6,527 bases of DNA, from the NCBI GenBank assembly GCA_007119305.1, contig SKPY01000523.1:1-6527 (forward strand), in the 5' to 3' direction. Positions within the stretch are counted from its first letter, which is position 1; each line of letters begins with the position of its first letter. Shown here piece after piece: positions 1 through 4,712 of this stretch. A model generated the notes under the pieces. It was not told the origin of the DNA. It worked only from the letters and a program-made list of their open reading frames with translations, and searched no databases. A program made the translations under genes and the position numbers. This stretch comes from Nitriliruptorales bacterium (GTDB lineage: Bacteria; Actinomycetota; Nitriliruptoria; Euzebyales; Egibacteraceae).

Positions 1-208
1 CGCGGCGGGCCCGCACCGCGAACGGCGCGAGCGCGACCGCACCCAGCGCGCAGCGCCAGAACGCGAGCGCCAGCGGGTGCGCGTCAGCGATGCGGATGAG
101 GATCGCGGCGCACGACACGGCGGCGACCCCCACCGCGATCCCCGCGTAGACTGCGGGGCGGGGCAGCTCAGGGATCGTACGCGCGCTCGCGTCGGCAGGA
201 CCTGGCAT
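1..208 (-). CDS. EamA/DMT-family membrane transporter, N-terminal part (cut by window edge)
   Basis: The reverse strand read from the ATG at 208 stays open for 69 codons to the window edge. After a polar, proline-containing N-terminus (about residues 1-18) comes a hydrophobic segment (VYAGIAVGVAAVSCAAILI, about 19-37), then RIADAHPLALAFWR and a second hydrophobic stretch ending in basic residues (VRARR). Start of TM1, a short loop with a 'P-L-x-x-A-F-x-R' motif, and TM2 is the typical opening of EamA-domain (drug/metabolite transporter) permeases, which are about 300 residues with ten membrane segments. The substrate cannot be told. No Shine-Dalgarno precedes the ATG, but a TANNNT -10 hexamer lies 10 nt upstream, so the gene may be leaderless. 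It is divergent from the rhodanese gene. The fold call rests on recalled family patterns in only 69 residues. Confidence 0.7.
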   Translation of the reverse strand, partial: MPGPADASARTIPELPRPAVYAGIAVGVAAVSCAAILIRIADAHPLALAFWRCALGAVALAPFAVRARR

Positions 209-218
209 CGGCGCGGGC

Positions 219-224
219 AGCGTA
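219..224 (-). promoter_or_regulatory. Candidate -10 element (TACGCT) for the EamA gene
   Basis: On the minus strand TACGCT matches the actinobacterial -10 consensus TANNNT and ends 10 nt before the ATG at 208. A transcript would start about 3-4 nt before the start codon, giving an essentially leaderless mRNA. This agrees with the absence of a Shine-Dalgarno. I see no good -35 hexamer at 16-19 nt spacing. Confidence 0.4.
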
Positions 225-291
225 GCGCCGATCCACGCGCCCCGGCCCCGTCCACCGGCGGCGGGGAGCAGACCGCCCGGGGAGGCGCAGG

Positions 292-714
292 ATGGCTGTC
301 CGCAACGTGTGGGAGCTCGTCAACGACGCCAAGCAGCGCATCGACAACCTGTCCGTCGAGGAGGTCCGCGCCGAGGTCGCCGCGGGATCGGCGACGCTCG
401 TGGACATCCGCGACATCCGCGAGCGGCTGCTGCGGGGGGCGATCCCCGGGGCGATCCACGCGCCACGCGGCATGCTCGAGTTCTGGATCGACCCCGCCTG
501 CGAGTATCACCGGGCAGAGTTCGACCCTGCCCAGCGCTACATCCTCTACTGCGCCGGTGGGGGCCGGTCCGCCCTGGCCGCCGACACGATGCGGGCGATG
601 GGCTACACCGACGTCGCCCACCTCGAACCCGGCTACGAGGGCTGGCTCGACGCCGGTGGCGAGGTCGCCGACGTGGCCGCCGACTCGAAGTGGGTGCGGC
701 GCGACGACGCGTGA
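292..714 (+). CDS. Single-domain rhodanese-like sulfurtransferase
   Basis: This 140-residue protein is one rhodanese domain with a short N-terminal helical extension (about residues 1-20). Visible family marks are the VDIRD strand/loop near residues 37-41, the GAIPGAIHAPRG segment at 49-60 (the usual 'GHIPGA' region), and the active-site loop C87-A-G-G-G-R92-S after the strand YILY. The catalytic Cys and the CxxxxR arginine are both present, so it should carry a persulfide. The C-terminal LEPGYEGWLDAGGEV matches the usual 'L.GG...W..AG.PV' ending. There is no signal peptide, so a cytoplasmic location is expected. The start is set by a GGAGG at 281-285, 6 nt before the ATG. The physiological sulfur donor and acceptor cannot be deduced. 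It converges on the acyl-CoA ligase gene with 3 nt between stop codons. Confidence 0.92.
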   Translation: MAVRNVWELVNDAKQRIDNLSVEEVRAEVAAGSATLVDIRDIRERLLRGAIPGAIHAPRGMLEFWIDPACEYHRAEFDPAQRYILYCAGGGRSALAADTMRAMGYTDVAHLEPGYEGWLDAGGEVADVAADSKWVRRDDA

Positions 715-717
715 GCG

Positions 718-2358
718 TCAGGCGCCTGCGGCGCGGGCACGCAGCTCGACCCGGCGGATCTTGCCCGAGATCGTCTTCGGCAGCTCGTCGACGAACTCGA
801 CGACGCGCGGGTACTTGTACGGCGCCGTGACCTGCTTCACGTGCTCCTGGATGGCGGCGGCGAGGTCGGTCGAGGGCTCCTGACCGCGTGCGAGCACCAC
901 GTAGGCCGCCACGATGTGCCCGCGCTGGGGATCCGGTGCCCCCACCACGGCGGCCTCGACCACCGCGGGGTGCTCGACGAGCGCCGCCTCGACCTCGAAC
1001 GGGCCGATCCGGTAGCCCGCCGAGATGATGAGGTCGTCGGCGCGGGAGGAGAACCACAGGTAGCCGTCCTCGTCGAGCACGGCCCGGTCGCCGGTGTAGT
1101 AGTAGCCGTGGCGGAACACCTCCGCGGTCCGCTCCGGGTCCTGCCAGTACTCGCGGAACAGCCCGACGGGCCGCTGCGGCTCGACCCGCACGGCGATGTG
1201 GCCCTCCTCCCCCGGCCCCAACGGCCGGCCCTCGTCGTCGACGACGTGCACGTCGAAGCCCGGCACGGGCAGCCCCATCGACCCGGGCTTCACCGGCATG
1301 CAGCGGAAGTTCGCCACGAGGTTGGTGGTCTCGGTCTGCCCGTAGCCGTCGTGGATCGTCAGGCCGGTGGCGTCGACCCAGACCGCGATCGTCTCGGGGT
1401 CGAGCGGCTCGCCCGCGGCCACGCAGTGGCGCAGGCTCGACCAGTCGAACCCGGGCAGGTCGAGCTGGGCGAAGCCCCGGTACAGCGTCGGCGGGGCGCA
1501 GAACGTCGTCACGCCGTGGCGGCCGACGAGGGCCAGGACGTGCTCGAGGTCCGGTTTGCCGCGCCCGTCCCACAAGAACACCGTCGAGCCGATCCGCCAC
1601 TGCCCGAACAGCTTGCCCCAGGCCGCCTTCGCCCAGCCCGTGTCGGACAGCGTCCAGTGCAGGTCGTCAGGTCGCAGGTCCATCCAGAACCGGGCGGTGG
1701 GGTCGTGGCCGATCCCGTACGAGGCGTGGGTGTGCAGGACCATCTTCGGCTGCGCGGTCGTGCCCGAGGTGAAGTAGACGAGCAGCGGGTCGCTGGCCAG
1801 CGTCGGCGTCACCGCAGGCGGGGCGTCGCTCGCCCGCGCGACCTCCTCGTCGAGCGCCAGCCACCCGGCGGGCGCGCCGCCGGCGCAGACGAGGCTCGCC
1901 GGCCCGCCGGCCTCGCTGCTCGCCGCGGCCACCCGCTCGACGCCGTCGGGGTCGGTGACGGCCGCGACCGCCCCGCAGCGGTCGAGCCGGTAGGCGATGT
2001 CGCGCACGGTGAGCTGCATCGTGCCGGGCACCGGCACGGCTCCGAGCTTGAAGCACCCGAGCAGGACGAGCTGCCAGGCCGGCACGCGGGGCAGCATGAC
2101 GAACACCCGGTCGCCCTTGCCCACGCCCTGCCCGGCGAGCACGTTCGCCACGCGGTTGGAGGCGCTGGCGAGGTCCGCGAACGTGTAGGTGGCCTGCACC
2201 GCCCCGTCGTCGGACACCGCGAGCAGGGCACGCCGGCCCGGTGCGCGCGCCGCCCACGCGTCGACGACGTCGCGGGCGTAGTTGAAGCGCTCCGGCACCT
2301 CGAGCCGGTAGCTGCGGCGGGTGGCGGCGTAGTCCGTCATGGTGGGCGGCGCGGTCAT
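718..2358 (-). CDS. Medium-chain-type acyl-CoA synthetase (AMP-forming, ANL superfamily)
   Basis: This 546-residue protein should activate a carboxylic acid to acyl-AMP and then acyl-CoA. The ATP-binding P-loop is YFTSGTTAQPK at 195-205; the Gly-to-Ala change after the second Thr also occurs, as I recall it, in this clade. SDTGWAKAAWGK at 238-249 is characteristic of medium-chain/ACSM-like ligases. Further marks are GYGQTET (338-344), YYTGD (420-424), SSRADDLIISAGYRIGPFEVE (437-457) and the catalytic lysine K533 in ISGKIRR. Length is normal and no domain is missing. An in-frame extension upstream to 2583 exists, but the ATG at 2358 has a perfect AGGAGG (2364-2369) 5 nt before it, while the extension is Arg/Pro-rich and unlike the family. 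The acid could be a medium-chain fatty or aromatic acid; the sequence does not decide. It is probably transcribed alone, from the promoter at 2395-2423. Confidence 0.93.
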   Translation of the reverse strand: MTAPPTMTDYAATRRSYRLEVPERFNYARDVVDAWAARAPGRRALLAVSDDGAVQATYTFADLASASNRVANVLAGQGVGKGDRVFVMLPRVPAWQLVLLGCFKLGAVPVPGTMQLTVRDIAYRLDRCGAVAAVTDPDGVERVAAASSEAGGPASLVCAGGAPAGWLALDEEVARASDAPPAVTPTLASDPLLVYFTSGTTAQPKMVLHTHASYGIGHDPTARFWMDLRPDDLHWTLSDTGWAKAAWGKLFGQWRIGSTVFLWDGRGKPDLEHVLALVGRHGVTTFCAPPTLYRGFAQLDLPGFDWSSLRHCVAAGEPLDPETIAVWVDATGLTIHDGYGQTETTNLVANFRCMPVKPGSMGLPVPGFDVHVVDDEGRPLGPGEEGHIAVRVEPQRPVGLFREYWQDPERTAEVFRHGYYYTGDRAVLDEDGYLWFSSRADDLIISAGYRIGPFEVEAALVEHPAVVEAAVVGAPDPQRGHIVAAYVVLARGQEPSTDLAAAIQEHVKQVTAPYKYPRVVEFVDELPKTISGKIRRVELRARAAGA

Positions 2359-2386
2359 CGAGACCTCCTGCGCAGACGAGGGGTTA

Positions 2387-2408
2387 CGCCTGCAACTGTC
2401 GGCAGGCG
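2387..2408. promoter_or_regulatory. Operator-like inverted repeat over the ligase promoter
   Basis: There is a perfect 7-bp inverted repeat, CGCCTGC at 2387-2393 and GCAGGCG at 2402-2408, separated by 8 nt. Its spacer contains the candidate -10 hexamer of the acyl-CoA ligase promoter, which is where a dimeric repressor would block RNA polymerase. Acyl-CoA ligase genes are often controlled by TetR-, GntR- or MarR-type repressors, but no such regulator gene lies in this window. The repeat could also be chance in GC-rich DNA. Confidence 0.45.
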
Positions 2409-2423
2409 CCGCGGGGCCGTCAA
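2395..2423 (-). promoter_or_regulatory. Candidate sigma70-type promoter for the acyl-CoA ligase
   Basis: On the minus strand, TTGACG (2418-2423) is followed after exactly 17 nt by GACAGT (2395-2400). The -35 matches the actinobacterial TTGACN consensus. The -10 keeps the second A and the last T but has G in place of the first T. Transcription would start near 2388, leaving a leader of about 30 nt that carries the AGGAGG site at 2364-2369. Confidence 0.45.
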
Positions 2424-2699
2424 GGGCCGGCGTTCGCGCTGGTGGCGGCTGGGCCCCCCTTCGGGTGAGGGTGTGATGCCGGCGAGATGACGCAGGGAGA
2501 CGTGACCCCGCGACAACGGGGGCGTTGTACCGCCTGGTTCTGGAGGAGCGCCCGAGTTCGGTCCTTCGCCGCAAGGACCGCATCAGCGGCTACCACAGGG
2601 TTGGAACTCAAGCCACTGAGGACATCGCGGCTCATCGGTGGCTACGGAGCGTCACGGCCCTGTCAGCGGTCCGCCGACGACCCGCGCGGCCAGCGCGGA
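2424..2699. other. Non-coding stretch between the ligase promoter and the zinc-finger genes
   Basis: I see no gene here. Open frames on either strand lack the strong third-position G/C preference of the real genes: the best minus frame has roughly two thirds G/C at third positions, against more than 90 percent in the ligase. They also lack ribosome binding sites. The stretch is a little less GC-rich than its surroundings and carries two short hairpins, at 2513-2528 (6-bp stem, GGGG loop) and 2559-2580 (8-bp stem). It could contain remains of a decayed gene, but I recognise none. Confidence 0.5.
2559..2580 (-). terminator. Hairpin downstream of the zinc-finger pair, possible terminator
   Basis: CGGTCCTT (2559-2566) and AAGGACCG (2573-2580) form a perfect 8-bp stem with a 6-nt loop. 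On the minus strand it lies about 120 nt after the stop of the 68-residue zinc-finger gene and upstream of the ligase promoter, which suits a transcription end. A second hairpin (ACAACG, loop GGGG, CGTTGT; 2513-2528) follows. Neither has a U-tract, which is common in high-GC actinobacteria but weakens the call. Confidence 0.3.
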
Positions 2700-2906
2700 T
2701 CAGCGACGGTCGTGCCCGCCCGTGCGGCGCCGCTGCCAGCCGCCATGTGCTGCACAAGTGGTGGCCGGGTTGTAGCGGGACAGCACGGTGTCACAGCCTG
2801 ACGTCTGGCAGCGTCGTCGCATGCCCCAGCTCGTGGGCGGCTTGCCCGACTCCAGCGGCCACCATGCGGCCAGCGAGCTGTCCGTGATGCCGGCCATGTG
2901 ACTCAT
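2700..2906 (-). CDS. Small zinc-finger-like protein (CxxxxC...LSRYNP...CxxH)
   Basis: This 68-residue protein has one compact putative metal-binding site: C33-x4-C38, then TVLSRYNP (41-48), then C51-x2-H54. A 'C..CG..LSRYN....C..H' pattern recurs in actinobacterial small proteins and at the N-terminus of some helix-turn-helix regulators, from memory of the family and not from a search. Here the finger is followed only by a short basic tail (WQRRRTGGHDRR), so no DNA-binding domain accompanies it. The chosen start is the ATG at 2906, whose last two bases form the TGA stop of the preceding zinc-ribbon gene (ATGA overlap), which implies translational coupling. ATGs at 2897 and 2822 are alternatives; the latter would leave little more than the finger. 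A role in binding nucleic acid or a partner protein is inference. Confidence 0.6.
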   Translation of the reverse strand: MSHMAGITDSSLAAWWPLESGKPPTSWGMRRRCQTSGCDTVLSRYNPATTCAAHGGWQRRRTGGHDRR

Positions 2907-3124
2907 CCGTACCAGCATTCCGGCGAGGCACGGCCGGCCGGTCCGGCGGGGACGGCCGGCCGATCCGCGTAGGCGGGATGGGCGCGGTTTTCGAGCTGGT
3001 CGGGGTCCTCGCCGCAGACCGGACACTGCCACCTGACCTTCTCGTCGTGGCGGGTCTGGACGGAGAACCAACGCATGCAGCTGCGGCATCGGCCCCACAA
3101 CGCCATCGCGTATGGAGACTGCAT
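2903..3124 (-). CDS. Small zinc-ribbon protein (two CxxC knuckles)
   Basis: This 73-residue protein carries two knuckles, C13-x2-C16 and C34-x2-C37, separated by 17 residues rich in aromatic and basic side chains (RWFSVQTRHDEKVRW). That is the layout of a rubredoxin- or ribbon-type zinc site. The remainder (about 43-73) is a Pro/Ala-rich tail with one further Cys at 70. No function can be assigned; proteins of this size often bind nucleic acid or a larger partner. The start at 3124 has a purine-rich AAGGGGAAG a few bases upstream. The in-frame ATG at 3106 has none. It overlaps the downstream zinc-finger gene by 4 nt, so the two form a unit. A tandem 10-nt repeat lies about 23 nt upstream of the start. 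A 10-bp all-GC inverted repeat (2931-2940 with 2953-2962) falls in its 3' coding end. Confidence 0.7.
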   Translation of the reverse strand: MQSPYAMALWGRCRSCMRWFSVQTRHDEKVRWQCPVCGEDPDQLENRAHPAYADRPAVPAGPAGRASPECWYG

Positions 3125-3146
3125 CGATCTTCCCCTTCCCGTGGTC

Positions 3147-3168
3147 GCGTCTAGAGGCGTCTAGAGGC
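3147..3168. repeat. Tandem 10-nt repeat upstream of the zinc-ribbon gene
   Basis: GCGTCTAGAG occurs twice back to back (3147-3156, 3157-3166), and the period continues for two more bases. Each copy contains the palindrome TCTAGA. A 10-nt period puts both copies on the same face of the helix. With the repeat about 23 nt before the zinc-ribbon start codon, a regulator binding site is possible. CTAG-rich motifs are unusual in DNA of this composition. Confidence 0.5.
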
Positions 3169-3259
3169 CGGGTCGCTCATCCGCTGCCGTGTCGGGGCGC
3201 CCGACCGTTCGTCCGTTGGGCGCACATTCGGGGCTGGGTTCGTGCGACGACGACGGCAG

Positions 3260-3287
3260 CGCCTGGCATAGCCAGGGCCGCCAGGCG
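3260..3287 (-). terminator. Overlapping hairpins after the 93-residue gene, possible terminator
   Basis: Two alternative stems share the same left arm. CCTGGC (3262-3267) pairs with GCCAGG (3271-3276) over a 3-nt loop, and CGCCTGGC (3260-3267) pairs with GCCAGGCG (3280-3287) over 12 nt. On the minus strand the structure begins 54 nt after the stop at 3342 and lies upstream of the zinc-ribbon gene. There is no U-tract. The rest of 3125-3341 shows no gene. Confidence 0.3.
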
Positions 3288-3341
3288 TCGCGGTTCGGGC
3301 GCGCGCCGGCCGTGGGTGTCGCGCGGGGGTGTGCGCAGCCC

Positions 3342-3623
3342 TCACGACCGCCCCCCGTGTGCTCGCCCGCCGAGGTGTCGGGTCCCGCCGGCGAGCAGCT
3401 CTGCCCGCAGGTCAGGGACGGCGTGCTCGAGGGTCGCGATCGCCTCGCGCAGCGCGGCCGCCGCGTGGGCGGGCTCGAAAGCGATGCGCTGGTGGGCGAC
3501 GTGCAATGTGTGCAGCGCGGTCTGCAGCTGCACCAGCGGGTCACACGCCGATGCTGCGGCCGGGCAGCCAGCGTCGGGGACCGGCGGAGGGCCCTCTACG
3601 GCCGTTGCGCGGCTGCGCCTCAT
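3342..3623 (-). CDS. Small alpha-helical hypothetical protein
   Basis: I do not recognise this 93-residue protein. From about residue 28 (DPLVQLQTALHTLHVAHQ) to 78 it reads as two or three amphipathic helices with regular Leu/Ala spacing, joined at residues 49-52 (FEPA) and 70-71 (PD). The final 15 residues are Gly/Arg/His-rich. The codons of this helical part have G or C at almost every third position, which is the main evidence that it is a real gene. The start is uncertain. The ATG at 3623 has a weak GGGGA close upstream. An in-frame ATG at 3662 would add 13 residues (MSCPGIRQAIGEA) and sits shortly after a TAGCGT -10 candidate. The open frame continues to 3767, but that part is Cys/Arg-rich and unconvincing. 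It points away from the response regulator gene, so the two share an upstream region. Confidence 0.55.
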   Translation of the reverse strand: MRRSRATAVEGPPPVPDAGCPAAASACDPLVQLQTALHTLHVAHQRIAFEPAHAAAALREAIATLEHAVPDLRAELLAGGTRHLGGRAHGGRS

Positions 3624-3640
3624 GGCTTCCCCGATGGCTT

Positions 3641-3667
3641 GTCGGATGCCGGGACACGACATCCGAC
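3641..3667. promoter_or_regulatory. Inverted repeat at the start of the 93-residue gene
   Basis: GTCGGATG (3641-3648) and CATCCGAC (3660-3667) form a perfect 8-bp inverted repeat with an 11-nt spacer. A minus-strand transcript from the -10 candidate at 3676-3681 would begin with this element, so it may be an operator at the transcription start or a 5' mRNA hairpin. It also contains the alternative ATG at 3662. Confidence 0.4.
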
Positions 3668-3675
3668 TGTGCAGG

Positions 3676-3681
3676 ACGCTA
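3676..3681 (-). promoter_or_regulatory. Candidate -10 element (TAGCGT) for the 93-residue gene
   Basis: TAGCGT on the minus strand fits TANNNT and would start transcription near 3668-3669. The leader would be about 6 nt to the ATG at 3662, or about 45 nt to the ATG at 3623. No convincing -35 is visible. Confidence 0.3.
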
Positions 3682-3937
3682 CGCACTTCGGCGCAACGGC
3701 TGCCCCACGCAGGCACAACACGTCCACAACAGCCCGGGCACCTCGCGCGTGGCGAGACGACAGGCACGGACGGTCACGCCTGGAGCCCACTGCCGCGGGT
3801 GCCGCGCCGATGGTCCCGCCTGGAGGGGGGCGACCGTCCGGGAGGGACCCTCGGCGACAAGGGCAGGATGTAGTTGAAGGAGGGTTCGCGGGGCGGCGCC
3901 ATCCGTTCGGCGACCCGACCGGCGCGGAGGGCCGCCG
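3682..3937. other. Upstream region of the response regulator, no gene seen
   Basis: With the regulatory bases before it, the gene-free stretch runs from 3624 to 3937. Frames here have poor codon bias. It holds a pair of 17-nt direct repeats (3769-3785 and 3809-3825) and a loose inverted repeat, GGTCCC 3812-3817 with GGGACC 3844-3849. An AAGGAGGG at 3877-3884 looks like a ribosome binding site but no start codon follows at a usable distance. I find no convincing -35/-10 pair for the regulator gene. Confidence 0.45.
3769..3825. repeat. Pair of 17-nt direct repeats upstream of the response regulator
   Basis: GACGGTCACGCCTGGAG (3769-3785) recurs as GATGGTCCCGCCTGGAG (3809-3825), with 15 of 17 bases identical. 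The copies are exactly 40 nt apart, close to four helical turns, and end about 110 nt before the regulator start codon. OmpR-family regulators bind direct repeats as head-to-tail dimers, so this may be an autoregulatory site. That role is inferred. Confidence 0.4.
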
Positions 3938-4651
3938 ATGACCCGGCAGGGCCAGGACCGCAGCGCGGGCCAGCGGATCCTGGTGGCCGACCCCGACGTG
4001 GTCTTGTCCCAGCGGCTGGCTCAGGCGTTGCGGGAGCAGGGCTATGCCGTGGAGACCCTCAGCGACGGGCGCGCGGTCATCGACGCCGCCGAGCGCGCGC
4101 CACCGGACCTCGTCGTCCTCGAGATCGCGCTGCCAACCCTTGCTGTCGGCTGGGAGGTGCTCGCCCGGCTGGGTGATCTGGGCGTGCCGGTGATCGTCCA
4201 CGCCGGCCAGGCCGAGGAGGCTGACCGTATCGTGGGGTTGGAGCTCGGCGCTGACGACTACCTGTCGAAACGCTGCTCGCCGCGCGAGCTGGTCGCGCGT
4301 GTGCGGGCGGTGCTGCGGCGCACCCACCGCCCGCGCGAGATGGCGAGCGAGCGGCTGACCTATGGCGGGTTGGTGGTCGACGTGCGCGCCCGCAAGGTGT
4401 TCGTCGATGGCCGTGAGGTCGCGCTGCGTCCCCGCGAGTTCGACCTGCTCGCGTTCCTCGCCCGGTCCCCGGGGCAGGTGTTCTCGCGTGCGCAGCTGCT
4501 CGAGCAGGTGTGGGTCTCCTCCGGTGAGTGGCAAAGCTCCGAGACCGTCACCGAGCACGTGCGGCGGCTGCGCCTGGCGATCGAGGCCGATCCCGCCCGG
4601 CCGCGCTGGCTGATCACCGTCCGCGGGGTGGGCTACCGGTTCGAGGCCTGA
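3938..4651 (+). CDS. OmpR/PhoB-family response regulator with degenerate receiver domain
   Basis: This 237-residue protein has a receiver domain (about 12-128) and a winged-helix DNA-binding domain (about 138-237). The output domain is canonical: VALRPREFDLLAFLA (161-175), a recognition helix around 202-214 (ETVTEHVRRLRLA) and the closing VRGVGYRF wing. The receiver keeps D18, the GADDYLSK segment (104-111) and lysine K111. However, the phospho-acceptor position in LVVLEIALP is Glu62 instead of Asp, the second acidic-pocket residue is Pro19 (ADPD instead of xDDx), the conserved Ser/Thr after the fourth strand is Ala89 (VIVHAG), and the Pro after K111 is Arg. Such regulators usually act without phosphorylation, and Asp-to-Glu can mimic the active state. 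No histidine kinase lies in the window. GGAGG at 3926-3930, 7 nt upstream, fixes the start. Targets are unknown. Confidence 0.93.
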   Translation: MTRQGQDRSAGQRILVADPDVVLSQRLAQALREQGYAVETLSDGRAVIDAAERAPPDLVVLEIALPTLAVGWEVLARLGDLGVPVIVHAGQAEEADRIVGLELGADDYLSKRCSPRELVARVRAVLRRTHRPREMASERLTYGGLVVDVRARKVFVDGREVALRPREFDLLAFLARSPGQVFSRAQLLEQVWVSSGEWQSSETVTEHVRRLRLAIEADPARPRWLITVRGVGYRFEA

Positions 4652-4671
4652 GCCGGGTCAGCTCTCCCGGC
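4652..4671. terminator. Short GC hairpin between convergent genes, possible terminator
   Basis: GCCGGG (4652-4657) and CCCGGC (4666-4671) form a perfect 6-bp stem with an 8-nt loop immediately after the regulator's stop codon. It lies in the 61-nt gap shared with the convergent gene ending at 4713. There is no U-tract, so termination is plausible but not certain. Confidence 0.4.
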
Positions 4672-4712
4672 ATGCCCGCCACCACGGGCTCGGCACCTAA
4701 ACGAGGCTCCGT

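Noticed and set aside
841..2490. A 549-codon open frame on the plus strand antisense to the acyl-CoA ligase
   Set aside because: The ligase frame has every family motif. The antisense frame is rich in Arg/His/Gly/Val and has no recognisable domain, as expected for the complement of a gene with extreme G/C third positions.
2420..2635. A 71-codon minus-strand frame upstream of the ligase
   Set aside because: Only about two thirds of third positions are G/C, there is no ribosome binding site, and it runs across the ligase promoter.
2520..2660. CRISPR-like or riboswitch-like stretch in the ligase upstream region
   Set aside because: The hairpins are single, with no repeated spacer pattern. No known riboswitch consensus is recognisable, and the likely ligase promoter lies downstream of them.
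2525..2887. A plus-strand frame starting with TTG (LYRLVLEERPSSVLRRKD...)
   Set aside because: The first 40 codons look slightly gene-like, but it then runs antisense through the zinc-finger gene and becomes low-quality sequence. At most it is a gene remnant, which I cannot show.
3620..4558. A 312-codon minus-strand open frame antisense to the response regulator
   Set aside because: Its His/Leu/Gln/Arg-rich sequence is the usual shadow of a high-GC gene, and it runs across the regulator's promoter region. The plus-strand winged-helix protein is unmistakable.
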